Source: Lysobacter sp.
Lineage (GTDB): Bacteria > Pseudomonadota > Gammaproteobacteria > Xanthomonadales > Xanthomonadaceae
DNA length: 64,000 nt
Assembly: GCA_013141175.1 (NCBI GenBank)
Contig: JABFRN010000001.1
Location: 372,001-436,000, forward strand
Direction: 5' to 3'
A program made the translations under genes and the position numbers. Each line of letters opens with the position of its first letter. The first letter of the stretch is position 1. Positions 39,219-47,987 of this stretch are shown one piece after another. The notes below the pieces were generated by a model. That model was given only the letters and a program-made list of their open reading frames with translations, made no database searches and had not been told where the DNA came from.

Positions 39219-40409
39219 TCACTTGATGATCTTGGCGACGACGCCAGCGCCGACCGTACGGCCACCCTCGCGAATCGCGAAACGCAGACCTTCGTCCATC
39301 GCCACCGGGTTGATCAGGCTCACCACCATCTTCACGTTGTCGCCAGGCATCACCATCTCCACGCCTTCCGGAAGCTCGCAAGCACCCGTGATGTCGGTCG
39401 TGCGGAAGTAGAACTGCGGACGGTAACCCTTGAAGAACGGCGTATGACGGCCACCCTCGTCCTTCGACAGCACATACACCTCGGCCTCGAAGTCCGTGTG
39501 CGGCTTGATCGAACCGGGCTTGCACAGCACCTGGCCACGCTCCACGTCGTCGCGCTTCGTGCCGCGCAGCAACAGACCCGCGTTGTCGCCCGCCTGGCCC
39601 TGATCCAGCAGCTTGCGGAACATCTCCACGCCCGTCACCGTCGTCTTCTGCGTCGGACGAATACCCACGATCTCGATTTCGTCGCCCACCTTCACGATGC
39701 CGCGCTCGATACGACCCGTCACCACCGTGCCGCGACCCGAAATCGAGAACACGTCTTCCACCGGCATCAGGAACGCCTTGTCGATGTCGCGCTCCGGCTG
39801 CGGAATCCACGTGTCCAGCGCTTCCACCAGCTTCAGGATCGACGGAACGCCAATCTCGCTCTGGTCGCCTTCCAGCGCCGAACGCGCCGAACCGGTCACG
39901 ATCGGGGTGTCGTCGCCCGGAAACTCGTACTTGCTCAGCAGCTCGCGCACTTCCATCTCGACCAGCTCAAGCAGCTCCGCGTCGTCCACCAGGTCCGCCT
40001 TGTTCAGGTAGACGATGATGTACGGCACACCGACCTGACGGGCCAGCAGAATGTGCTCGCGCGTCTGCGGCATCGGACCGTCCGCCGCCGAACACACCAG
40101 GATCGCGCCGTCCATCTGCGCCGCACCCGTGATCATGTTCTTCACGTAGTCCGCATGGCCCGGGCAATCCACGTGCGCGTAGTGACGGTTCGGGCTCTCG
40201 TATTCCACGTGCGCCGTCGAAATCGTGATCCCGCGCGCCTTCTCTTCCGGCGCCGCGTCGATCTGGTCGTATGCCTTGAACTCGCCACCGAAACGTTCCG
40301 CGCCGATCTTCGTCAGCGCCGCCGTCAGCGTCGTCTTGCCGTGGTCAACGTGACCGATCGTGCCCACGTTCACGTGCGGCTTGGTGCGCTCGAACTTACC
40401 CTTTGCCAT
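39219..40409 (-). CDS. tuf: Elongation factor Tu (copy 2)
   Basis: A 396-residue EF-Tu, equal in length to copy 1 and with the same G motifs. It is embedded in the tRNA-Tyr-Gly-Thr - tuf - tRNA-Trp cluster (tufB position). It differs from copy 1 at Gln270, Gln272, Ala277 and Leu279, encoded by a 32-base block (39572-39603), plus a silent base at 40230; the rest appears identical. That pattern fits gene conversion with one block escaping. Confidence 0.98.
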   Translation of the reverse strand: MAKGKFERTKPHVNVGTIGHVDHGKTTLTAALTKIGAERFGGEFKAYDQIDAAPEEKARGITISTAHVEYESPNRHYAHVDCPGHADYVKNMITGAAQMDGAILVCSAADGPMPQTREHILLARQVGVPYIIVYLNKADLVDDAELLELVEMEVRELLSKYEFPGDDTPIVTGSARSALEGDQSEIGVPSILKLVEALDTWIPQPERDIDKAFLMPVEDVFSISGRGTVVTGRIERGIVKVGDEIEIVGIRPTQKTTVTGVEMFRKLLDQGQAGDNAGLLLRGTKRDDVERGQVLCKPGSIKPHTDFEAEVYVLSKDEGGRHTPFFKGYRPQFYFRTTDITGACELPEGVEMVMPGDNVKMVVSLINPVAMDEGLRFAIREGGRTVGAGVVAKIIK

Positions 40410-40467
40410 GGCTGCTTCTCTGTATGAACTGAAGTGGAGAACTGGATTGGAACGACGACTTGCAGGG

Positions 40468-40543
40468 TGGTGCTCACGAAAGGAATCGAACCTTCGACCT
40501 CCTCCTTACCAAGGAGGTGCTCTACCGACTGAGCTACGTGAGC
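40468..40543 (-). tRNA. tRNA-Thr (GGT)
   Basis: A 76-base cloverleaf on the minus strand with acceptor GCTCACG / CGTGAGC, encoded CCA, anticodon loop TTGGTAA (anticodon GGT) and T-arm AAGGTTCGATTCCTT. It lies 58 bases before tuf copy 2. Confidence 0.97.
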
Positions 40544-40588
40544 AACGATGTGATCCGCCGAACGGGATGTCCTCAGGTACTGCCGCAA

Positions 40589-40662
40589 TGGAGCGGGAGA
40601 CGGGAATCGAACCCGCACCATCAGCTTGGAAGGCTGAGGTTCTACCGTTGAACTACTCCCGC
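40589..40662 (-). tRNA. tRNA-Gly (TCC)
   Basis: A 74-base cloverleaf on the minus strand with acceptor GCGGGAG / CTCCCGC, encoded CCA, anticodon loop CTTCCAA (anticodon TCC) and T-arm GCGGGTTCGATTCCCGT. It lies between tRNA-Tyr and tRNA-Thr. Confidence 0.97.
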
Positions 40663-40704
40663 GTCTTGCGGAACGGAACGCGACCTGAAGATATCGATCC
40701 AAGA

Positions 40705-40790
40705 TGGTGGAGGGAGGTGGATTCGAACCACCGAAGGCGTAAGCCAGCAGATTTACAGTCTGCCCCCGTTGGCCGCTTGGGTATCCCTCC
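40705..40790 (-). tRNA. tRNA-Tyr (GTA)
   Basis: An 86-base class II tRNA on the minus strand with acceptor GGAGGGA / TCCCTCC, encoded CCA, anticodon loop CTGTAAA (anticodon GTA), a long variable arm (TGGCTTACGCC) and T-arm GGTGGTTCGAATCCACC. It is the first gene of the tRNA-tuf cluster. Confidence 0.97.
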
Positions 40791-40822
40791 AGTCGAAATC
40801 AACTGGTCAACGATCCGGTAAA

Positions 40823-40828
40823 ACTATA
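40823..40828 (-). promoter_or_regulatory. Candidate -10 of the tRNA-Tyr/Gly/Thr-tuf operon
   Basis: TATAGT on the minus strand, about 32 bases before the mature tRNA-Tyr 5' end. A TTGCGG box lies 15 bases upstream of it, a short spacing, so only the -10 is well supported. Confidence 0.5.
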
Positions 40829-40913
40829 CAAGGTGAAAACAGCCCGCAATTCTGACGGCACTCGGTTTTACTGTCAACGTTTGCGACCGCCTTCCGACGG
40901 AACCCCTGCTGAT

Positions 40914-42884
40914 TCAGGGGGCCGGGGCGACGGGTAGCGGCAACGGATCTTCGGCGTAGATGGCGATATGCGGCACGCCATCGGCATCGATCCAGCCGCG
41001 GAACATGCCCTCGGTGTTGAATGGAAAGCCGATCCGGCCGTCGGCACCGATCACGATAGCGCCACCATCGCCGCCCAGCGCAGGCACATCGACGTTGATC
41101 ACGGCATGACCCGCTTCGGCCGGGCCCTCGTTCAGGTAGCGCATACGGGCGCAGACCTCGTGGGCAGCTGCGGAGCGGATGTAGAACTCGCCCCACCCGG
41201 TGCCGGAAAAGGCGCAGCGGTCGTCGGCCCATGTGCCTGCGCCGATGATCGGCGAATCCCCGACCCGTCCGTACCGCTTGTCGGTCATGCCACCGGTGGA
41301 GGTGCCAGCGGCAAGTCCGCCATGGCCGTCCAGGGCTACCGCACCGACCGTACCGGTGTAGCGGCGGCCGGGGCGGCCGTCATCGATGGCGCCCTGCTGC
41401 TTTTCGCGAAGCCGGCGCTGGAGTTGCTGCCAGCGCTTTTCGGTCCGGAACCACGATGGATCGACCAGTTCGATGCCCTGCTCCGCCGCGAACACTTCGG
41501 CACCGTCGCCGACCATCATCACGTGCTCGGAGCGCTCCATGATCGCCCGGGCGAGCAGGATCGGGTTCTTGACCCGATGCAGGCCGGCCGCCGCACCGGC
41601 TTTCCGGGTCCTGCCGTCCATGATCGAGGTATCCAGCTCGTTGCGGCCGTCGTGGGTGAATACCGCGCCGCGGCCCGCGTTGAAATGCGGGTCGTCCTCC
41701 AGCACGGTGATCGCTGCGGTGACCGCATCGACGGCGGACTTGCCCGCCTTCAGCTCGGCGTGGCCGCGGCGCAGCGCCATTTCCAGCGCGGCGCGGGCAT
41801 CGCGCTCATCATCCGGCGTCATGTCGCGGCGCTCGACACCCGCACCGCCGTGGATCGCGAGCATCATCGGCGCAACCTCCTGCAGGCGGCCATTGTCCAC
41901 CCGATACGTGCGCTGGAACACCGGCGCCTCCACACGCCCTTCCGGCAGATGGACCACCGAGCCCGCGCCGATGCCGGTGACGTCGACCCGGCGCAATCCG
42001 AGCGGCTTGCCTGTGGCCTGCTTGTCCGGGAAACCGCCGCGCACCAGCCAGGCACCGCCGGCAGGGTCGGTGGCGTAGATCCGGCTGCTACCGTCGGCTT
42101 CGACCGCCAGTGCCGCGCTTTCGTCGACGCCCAACCCGATCAGCGGACGCATGGGCGTGCCGGTCAGGGTTTCAGCCTTGGCGACAAAGGCGAACAGGCG
42201 GCCGAGGCGGTCGCGCTCCTTGAAATGGGTGTCGGTGACGATGCCCTTCAGCCGGTCGACATGCAGAAAATCCTGCTCGATGGTGACTGCGGCCCCCAGC
42301 GGATCGGCCAACGCCTCCGGGCTGCGGATGCTGCCGTCGTCCATTGCGCCGTAGAGATATTCACCCAGGATGGCCAGCCCGGCACTGGTGCCGCCGATCG
42401 GCTTGCCGGCGCGGAGATGGGCATCGAGCGCCACAGCGACGGGCGTTCCCTTCCAGAAGCGGACGTAACGTGCCTGATCGCCGCCGGCGATGAAGATGCC
42501 ATCGGCCTTGGCAAGGCTGGCAAGGATTTTCGGATCGTTGGAGGACCCTGGCCCGCTGAACACGAAGGTTTCGACCGACGCGATTCCGCCGACATCGCGG
42601 TAGAACTCTTCGGCGACCTCATTGCCTTGCGAGGCCCGCAGCACGACCAGGTGGCCATTGCCCGCTTTCTTCAGGAACCAGCGCAGGGCATCGAAATTGC
42701 GATCGCCGCCGCCCATCAGCAGCAGACCGGGGCTGACCTGGCCCGGCGTGGGTGCATCCGGATTGCCGATGATGTAGCGCTTGTGGTCGCGGGCCGTCGC
42801 CGGAAAGACGACGGCGGCCAGCAGCGACATCAGCAATACGAGCGTGAACGGACGGAGCCCGCGCCGGGCAACGGGGTGTTTCAT
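40914..42884 (-). CDS. Secreted fusion of cyanophycinase-like S51 peptidase and isoaspartyl peptidase/L-asparaginase
   Basis: A 656-residue protein with a signal peptide (about 1-31, RPFTLVLLMSLLAAVVFPAT). Residues 50-335 match the S51 cyanophycinase family: GGDQ at 134-137, nucleophile Ser167 in GGTSAGLAILG, catalytic His220 in VTDTHFKERDRLGRL, then LGVDESAALAV. Residues 340-656 match the Ntn-hydrolase isoaspartyl peptidase IaaA: IHGGAG, NAGRGAVFT, the autocleavage site YTGTVGAVALDG with Thr512 as the new N-terminal nucleophile, and GGMTDKRYGRVGDSPIIGAG. Cyanophycinase cuts cyanophycin to beta-Asp-Arg dipeptides and IaaA-type enzymes split isoaspartyl dipeptides, so the fusion joins consecutive steps. 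A GAGGAG ribosome site precedes the ATG. Divergent from a sigma/anti-sigma/TonB receptor module. The true substrate is inferred. Confidence 0.9.
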   Translation of the reverse strand: MKHPVARRGLRPFTLVLLMSLLAAVVFPATARDHKRYIIGNPDAPTPGQVSPGLLLMGGGDRNFDALRWFLKKAGNGHLVVLRASQGNEVAEEFYRDVGGIASVETFVFSGPGSSNDPKILASLAKADGIFIAGGDQARYVRFWKGTPVAVALDAHLRAGKPIGGTSAGLAILGEYLYGAMDDGSIRSPEALADPLGAAVTIEQDFLHVDRLKGIVTDTHFKERDRLGRLFAFVAKAETLTGTPMRPLIGLGVDESAALAVEADGSSRIYATDPAGGAWLVRGGFPDKQATGKPLGLRRVDVTGIGAGSVVHLPEGRVEAPVFQRTYRVDNGRLQEVAPMMLAIHGGAGVERRDMTPDDERDARAALEMALRRGHAELKAGKSAVDAVTAAITVLEDDPHFNAGRGAVFTHDGRNELDTSIMDGRTRKAGAAAGLHRVKNPILLARAIMERSEHVMMVGDGAEVFAAEQGIELVDPSWFRTEKRWQQLQRRLREKQQGAIDDGRPGRRYTGTVGAVALDGHGGLAAGTSTGGMTDKRYGRVGDSPIIGAGTWADDRCAFSGTGWGEFYIRSAAAHEVCARMRYLNEGPAEAGHAVINVDVPALGGDGGAIVIGADGRIGFPFNTEGMFRGWIDADGVPHIAIYAEDPLPLPVAPAP

Positions 42885-43027
42885 GCGGTTTTTCTCCTCG
42901 AAAACAGGGCGGGCGGCAAACCGGTCGCGCCGGGCGCAGCATTGGAAGGGTAGACGAATGGGCGGCCGACTTCCCTACACGACCACATCCGCCGGACGAT
43001 CGCGCTGCGATCCGCTATGGTTCAGGG

Positions 43028-43633
43028 ATGCGCAACCCGCTCGACGATTGGTTCGTCCGTGAAATCCTCATCCACGAGGAGGCTTTGACGCGCTATCTGC
43101 AGCGCTGCTGGCCGCATCGGGACGATCTCCACGACCTGCGCCAGGAGGTCTATATCCGGGTGTATGAAGCCGCATCGGGCACCCTGCCGAACTCTCCGAA
43201 AGCCTTCCTGTTCACCAGCGCCCGCAATCTGATCACCGACCGCCTGCGCCGCAGCCGGGTGGTATCGATCGAGACGATGGGTGATCTGGAGCCCTTGAAC
43301 GTCTTGGTGGATGAGGTGTCACCGGAACGCAGGTTCGGCGGGCGCCAGGCACTGCGGCGGCTCAGCGAGGCCTTCGATCGCCTGCCCGACCGCTGCCGGC
43401 AGGTGATGTGGCTGCGGCGGGTCGAGGAGTTGCCGCAGAAAGTCGTGGCTTTACAACTGGGCATCAGCGAGAAAACCGTGGAAAAGCATGTCGCCAATGG
43501 CATCCGCCTGATCGCCGATCACTACTACGGCGGCGCGCACGCGTCGACGGGCACCGACAGCGCAGCCGCTCCGGCCAGACGAGGGCGTCACCACGGACAC
43601 GGACATGAACAAGACCGGCAACAAACGGATTGA
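43028..43633 (+). CDS. ECF RNA polymerase sigma factor (FecI-like)
   Basis: A 201-residue sigma-70 family protein. Region 2 spans about 20-80 ([40 protein letters not shown]), and region 4 with its helix-turn-helix spans about 110-170 (LSEAFDRLPDRCRQVMWLRR, ALQLGISEKTVEKHVANGI). The tail is low-complexity (Ala/Arg/His-rich). It overlaps the FecR-like gene by 29 bases and precedes a TonB receptor with an STN domain: the classic FecI-FecR-FecA arrangement for cell-surface signalling. A TATGGT box lies 7 bases before the start codon. Confidence 0.93.
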   Translation: MRNPLDDWFVREILIHEEALTRYLQRCWPHRDDLHDLRQEVYIRVYEAASGTLPNSPKAFLFTSARNLITDRLRRSRVVSIETMGDLEPLNVLVDEVSPERRFGGRQALRRLSEAFDRLPDRCRQVMWLRRVEELPQKVVALQLGISEKTVEKHVANGIRLIADHYYGGAHASTGTDSAAAPARRGRHHGHGHEQDRQQTD

Positions 43634-44699
43634 GCTGGCGGCGTCGGAATGGCTGGCGCGTCGCGAAAGCGACGATTGGTCGGACAACGACCGCGCCGGA
43701 CTCGATGCCTGGCTGGCCGAATCCACCGCACATCGCGTGGCGTTCCTGCGATTGGAGTCGGCGTGGATCGAGAGCGCGCGTCTCAAAGCCTTGGCGGCCG
43801 GCCGGACGGGTGCCGGACCACCGCCACGCGGGCCCTGGGTGCAGCCGCCGCACATCACCGCGGAAGCGCCAGTGGCGGATGAGGCCGCCGGAGCATCGCG
43901 AGTCGAAGCGCTTGGCGCCCTGAGGTTCGCCGCCCGTGAGACCGTACCGCCACGGCGGCGTGCGCTGGTTGGCGGACTGACAGCAGCAGCGGTCGCACTG
44001 TGCGGCGTACTGGCGTACTGGGGCTGGCGCACGCACACCGCTGTCGATACCGCGTCCTACGCCAGTGGTGTCGGCACCCTGCGTACGGTGGCGCTGACCG
44101 ATGGCTCCCACGCCACGCTCAGCAGCGGCAGCCGGATCGAAGTGGCGATGTCGCGCGGCGAACGTTGGGTCGATCTGCGCAGCGGCGAGGCCTTCTTCGA
44201 GGCGGCCAAGGACCGCGCGCGTCCGTTCATCGTCAGTGCCGATGCGCGCCGGGTGGTCGCGGTGGGTACGAAATTCTCGGTGCGTCGCGATGGTGCAGAC
44301 CTGCGCGTGGTGGTGACCGAAGGCCTGGTCCGGCTGGAGTCAGCCCACATGCCGGGGCAACCGCCCGCGCCGGTCACGCTGCTGCCCGCCGGCAGTACCG
44401 CGTTGGCCACCCGCAGCGGCGTACTGGTGCGCACGGGCACCGTGGTCGACGCCGAGCGCGCGCTGGAGTGGCGCGGCGGCTATCTGCACTTCGACGACAC
44501 GCCATTGGCCGAGGCCGCGATCGAATTCAACCGCTACGGCGGGCCGAAACTGGTGATGGGCGACAGCGATGCCGCCGCCTTGCGCATCGGCGGCAATGTG
44601 CGCTGGTCGAACGTGGATGGTTTCGTGCGCCTGCTCGAACAGGGATTCGGCGTCCGTGCCGAGCAGCGCGGCGGGATCATCGTGTTGCACAGCCACTGA
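43605..44699 (+). CDS. FecR-like anti-sigma factor / signal transducer
   Basis: A 364-residue single-pass inner-membrane protein. The N-terminal cytoplasmic DUF4880-type segment (IELAASEWLARRESDDWSDN) binds the sigma factor. The membrane span lies at about 119-140 (ALVGGLTAAAVALCGVLAYW). The periplasmic FecR domain follows (TVALTDGSHATLSSGSRIEV, VGTKFSVRRDGADLRVVVTE), then a C-terminal STN-like end (FVRLLEQGFGVRAEQRGGII). It should relay occupancy of the adjacent TonB receptor to the sigma factor. Confidence 0.93.
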   Translation: MNKTGNKRIELAASEWLARRESDDWSDNDRAGLDAWLAESTAHRVAFLRLESAWIESARLKALAAGRTGAGPPPRGPWVQPPHITAEAPVADEAAGASRVEALGALRFAARETVPPRRRALVGGLTAAAVALCGVLAYWGWRTHTAVDTASYASGVGTLRTVALTDGSHATLSSGSRIEVAMSRGERWVDLRSGEAFFEAAKDRARPFIVSADARRVVAVGTKFSVRRDGADLRVVVTEGLVRLESAHMPGQPPAPVTLLPAGSTALATRSGVLVRTGTVVDAERALEWRGGYLHFDDTPLAEAAIEFNRYGGPKLVMGDSDAAALRIGGNVRWSNVDGFVRLLEQGFGVRAEQRGGIIVLHSH

Positions 44700-44813
44700 C
44701 GTGCCGTTGACGTCGCCAAGCGGCGATGCGAGTGGGGATTGCCCCGGCTCGCTCGTCTTGTTGATGTTGGGTGGCGCGCGTTTCGCGTGCCGGAAATTCA
44801 AAGGGGATACCTG

Positions 44814-47800
44814 ATGCTGAGACCGTTACGTCTGCTGTTGTTGAGCGCGGCCTGTACTGCGGCGCTGCATGCGCACGCCCAGGGGGCCTCGGACCCGGCC
44901 ACCGGTCCGATCACCGTACCGGCGGGGGAATTGCGTTCCGCGCTCGATGCCCTGGCACGACAGTCCGGCACGCAACTGGTCTACCGCTCCGATCAGATCA
45001 AGGGGCTGCGCACCCCCGGCGTGCAGGGCGCGCCTTCCGCCGATGCCGCACTGGAAGGTCTGCTGCAGGGCAGCGGGTTCGCGCCGCGTCGCGACCCGTC
45101 GTCAGGCGCGGTGGTCATCGTCAAGCGCGACCTGCCCAAGCGCGCGACTGCCGCCGCAGCACAGGATGAGCCTTCCGGCGGTGCCGTGGCGCCCCCGCCC
45201 GCGCCGCAGGAAACGCTGGAAACCATCGAAGTCACCGGTTCGCGGATTCCCCGCACGCAGGTCGAGGGCCCGGCGCCGGTCACGGTGATCAGTGCCCGCG
45301 ACATCAAGGAAGGCGGCTTCACCACGACCCCGGACGTGCTGCGCGCGATCACCCAGAACAGCGGCGAAACCCAGAGCCAGCAGTCCGCCAGCGGCGCCGA
45401 TTTCTCGCCCGGCGCCCAGCAGGTCGACCTGCGCGGCCTCGGCCCGAACCACACCCTCGTGCTGGTCAACGGCCGCCGCATCGCCGACTTCCCGATGCCG
45501 TTCAAGGGCCGCAGCAACTTCACCGATATTTCCAACATCCCGCTGGGCATGGTCGACCGGATCGAAGTGCTGACCGGCAGCGCCTCCGCCGTCTACGGCT
45601 CCGACGCCATCTCCGGCGTCGTCAATTTCATCCTGAAGAAACAGGCAGACGGGACCACCGTCGACCTGCGCTACGGCGACACCAGCCGCGGCGGCGGCGA
45701 GTCCTACAATCTCAGCGTGTCCTCCGGCATCGAACGCGGCAACTTCAACGCGGTGTTCGGCGCCGAAGTGCAGATCCAGCGCCCGCTGTGGGCCTACGAC
45801 CGCAACATCCAGGATTCCACCCTCGACGGCCCCACCGAGCGTTCGCGTATTGCGCGCCGCGCATTCCTGCGCACCGACTATTACGACACCTATCTCGATC
45901 CGGGCGCCGACACCTGCGCCGGCCTCGCCGACCTCAACCGCGGCTCGACGATCTACGCGTCGCGCCCCGGTTTCGGCGACTACGACCCGGATCTCGACGA
46001 CTACGGCCCGGGCTACTACTGCGGCAGCACCGAGTCGATCGGCTACGGCACCGTGATCAGCGAGCGCAAGGGCATCAACGCCTACGGCACGTTCAACTAC
46101 CAGATGGACAACGGCATGTCGTGGTTCGCCGACGTGCAGTTGGGCTATCACAAGCTCGGCCTGTTCCGCGACGTGACGGCGTGGAGCTACCAGGCGCCCG
46201 ACGGCAACGAGGACGGCTATTTCTTCAACCAGGCCACCGACCAGATCGAATACTGGCAGCGCCAGTTCAGCCCGGAGGAAATGGGCGGCCTGGGCAGCGG
46301 CATGATCCGCAACACCCAGAAGACCTTCAGCGTGACCAGTGGATTCGCCGGCAACTTCGGACAGGACTGGGATTACGAAGCGGCACTCAGCCATTCGCAG
46401 TACAAGGCCACCATCGGCTGGCCGCAGATCGTGGCGGCGCGCGCCAACGCGCTGTTTCTCGGGCCGCAGTTGGGCGTGGACGCCGACGGCTTCCCGATCT
46501 TCAACGCCGACCCGGACCGACTCTACACGCCGCTGACCCGCGCCGAATACGACTCGATCGCCGCGCGCACCACGTATCACCCGCAGTCGCGCACCGATAC
46601 CCTGTCGTTCACCTTGAACAACACGGATCTGTTCTCACTGCCGGCCGGCCCGGTGGGCTTCGCGGGCGTGGTCGAATTCGGCAACCAGTCCTACGACCTC
46701 AACCCCGATCCGCTGGCGACCCAGTACTACTACTACAGCTGGAAGGATTCCGACGGCCACGGCAGCCGCAACCGCTGGGCTTTGGCCGGCGAGTTGCGTG
46801 CGCCGCTGCACGAGACCGTGAATCTCAGCGTCGCCGGCCGTTACGACCAGTACCGTTATTCCGGCAGCAACCCCGGCAAACTCACCTACAGCGCCGGCCT
46901 TGAATGGCGTCCGCTGGAATCGCTGCTGGTGCGCGGTTCGTACGGCACCGCGTTCCGCGCTGCGGATCTGCACTATGTCTACGCGGGCCTGGGCAACGAT
47001 GAGACTTCGGGTATCGACTACTACACCTGTCTCAGCGACGACCCGGGCGCCAGCGACTGCTCCGACTACGAGGAAGGCCTGATCCGCACCCGCGAAGGCA
47101 ACCGCGATCTCGATCCCGAGACCAGCAAGTCGTGGACGGCAGGCTTCGTGTGGTCGCCGACGACCAACTTCGATGTGTCGCTGGACTACTTCGACATCCG
47201 CATGCGCGACCAGGTGCAGGACATGAGCGTGGCCGAGATCCTGCGCGACGAGGCCAGCTGCCGGTTGGGCGATCTCGACCCCGCCTCGCCGACCTGCGTT
47301 GATGCGCTTGCGCGGATCACCCGGATCGACGACCGGCTGTACGGCATCTTCGTCAACCCGATCAACGTCGCCCGCGAGAACACCAGCGGCGTCGACATGA
47401 GCGCGCACTACAAACTGGACACGCGGTTCGGCGATTTCCGCTTCGGCGCCAACCACAGCTGGGTGCGCGAGCACGACTTCCAGCAGTACGACGGCGACCC
47501 GGTGGAAGATCAGTTCGCGGTGAACGGCGGCTTCGATATCCCGCGCACCAAGACCAGCGCGAACCTGGGCTGGAGCCTCGACCGCTGGTCGGCCAGCCTG
47601 CAGGGCACGCGCCTGGGCAAGCTGCCGAACTCCGACTCCTACGACCAGGTCTACGACCCTGCGGACGGCGGCAGCCCGTGGATCGGCGCGACCTGGCGCT
47701 ACAACCTCGCGGCCGGCTACCGTTTCAACGATGCGATGCAAGTGTCGCTGGCGGTCAACAATCTGTTCGACAAGATGCCACCGAAGGATCCGACCTACAC

Positions 47801-47894
47801 CGCCTATCCGTACTACGACACCTCGTGGTTCGATTCGGTCGGTCGCAGCGTGTACGTGAACTTCACCTACAAGTTCGGCGGCGACACCCCGTAA
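44814..47894 (+). CDS. TonB-dependent receptor with N-terminal STN signalling domain
   Basis: A 1026-residue outer-membrane receptor. Signal peptide about 1-23; STN (secretin/TonB short N-terminus) domain at about 38-104 (AGELRSALDALARQSGTQLV, YRSDQIKGL), which contacts FecR-type regulators. A TonB-box-like ETLETIEVTGSR follows at 133-144, then the plug (APVTVISARDIKEGGF, VLVNGRRIADFPM, IEVLTGSASAVYGSDAISG) and a 22-strand barrel rich in aromatic residues to the C-terminus (SVYVNFTYKF plus five residues). The start at 44814 has GGGG 7 bases before it. The ligand is unknown; the divergent cyanophycinase fusion suggests a peptide-type substrate. Confidence 0.93.
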   Translation: MLRPLRLLLLSAACTAALHAHAQGASDPATGPITVPAGELRSALDALARQSGTQLVYRSDQIKGLRTPGVQGAPSADAALEGLLQGSGFAPRRDPSSGAVVIVKRDLPKRATAAAAQDEPSGGAVAPPPAPQETLETIEVTGSRIPRTQVEGPAPVTVISARDIKEGGFTTTPDVLRAITQNSGETQSQQSASGADFSPGAQQVDLRGLGPNHTLVLVNGRRIADFPMPFKGRSNFTDISNIPLGMVDRIEVLTGSASAVYGSDAISGVVNFILKKQADGTTVDLRYGDTSRGGGESYNLSVSSGIERGNFNAVFGAEVQIQRPLWAYDRNIQDSTLDGPTERSRIARRAFLRTDYYDTYLDPGADTCAGLADLNRGSTIYASRPGFGDYDPDLDDYGPGYYCGSTESIGYGTVISERKGINAYGTFNYQMDNGMSWFADVQLGYHKLGLFRDVTAWSYQAPDGNEDGYFFNQATDQIEYWQRQFSPEEMGGLGSGMIRNTQKTFSVTSGFAGNFGQDWDYEAALSHSQYKATIGWPQIVAARANALFLGPQLGVDADGFPIFNADPDRLYTPLTRAEYDSIAARTTYHPQSRTDTLSFTLNNTDLFSLPAGPVGFAGVVEFGNQSYDLNPDPLATQYYYYSWKDSDGHGSRNRWALAGELRAPLHETVNLSVAGRYDQYRYSGSNPGKLTYSAGLEWRPLESLLVRGSYGTAFRAADLHYVYAGLGNDETSGIDYYTCLSDDPGASDCSDYEEGLIRTREGNRDLDPETSKSWTAGFVWSPTTNFDVSLDYFDIRMRDQVQDMSVAEILRDEASCRLGDLDPASPTCVDALARITRIDDRLYGIFVNPINVARENTSGVDMSAHYKLDTRFGDFRFGANHSWVREHDFQQYDGDPVEDQFAVNGGFDIPRTKTSANLGWSLDRWSASLQGTRLGKLPNSDSYDQVYDPADGGSPWIGATWRYNLAAGYRFNDAMQVSLAVNNLFDKMPPKDPTYTAYPYYDTSWFDSVGRSVYVNFTYKFGGDTP

Positions 47895-47919
47895 CCCACG
47901 ACGCGCATCCGGATGCGCG

Positions 47920-47951
47920 AAGGCCCTCCCGTCGCCGGGAGGGCCTTTGTG
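47920..47951. terminator. Rho-independent terminator between TonB receptor gene and ychF
   Basis: A perfect 12-base-pair stem (AAGGCCCTCCCG / CGGGAGGGCCTT) with a 4-base loop is followed by TGTGTTTT on the plus strand. It serves the receptor gene and possibly the convergent ychF transcript. Confidence 0.85.
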
Positions 47952-47987
47952 TTTTCAGACGTGCGACGGCTGCGATGTGGTTGAAGA

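Noticed and set aside
45102-46580. 492-codon minus-strand frame opposite the TonB receptor
   Set aside because: Antisense to a well-supported receptor gene; composition typical of a shadow frame.
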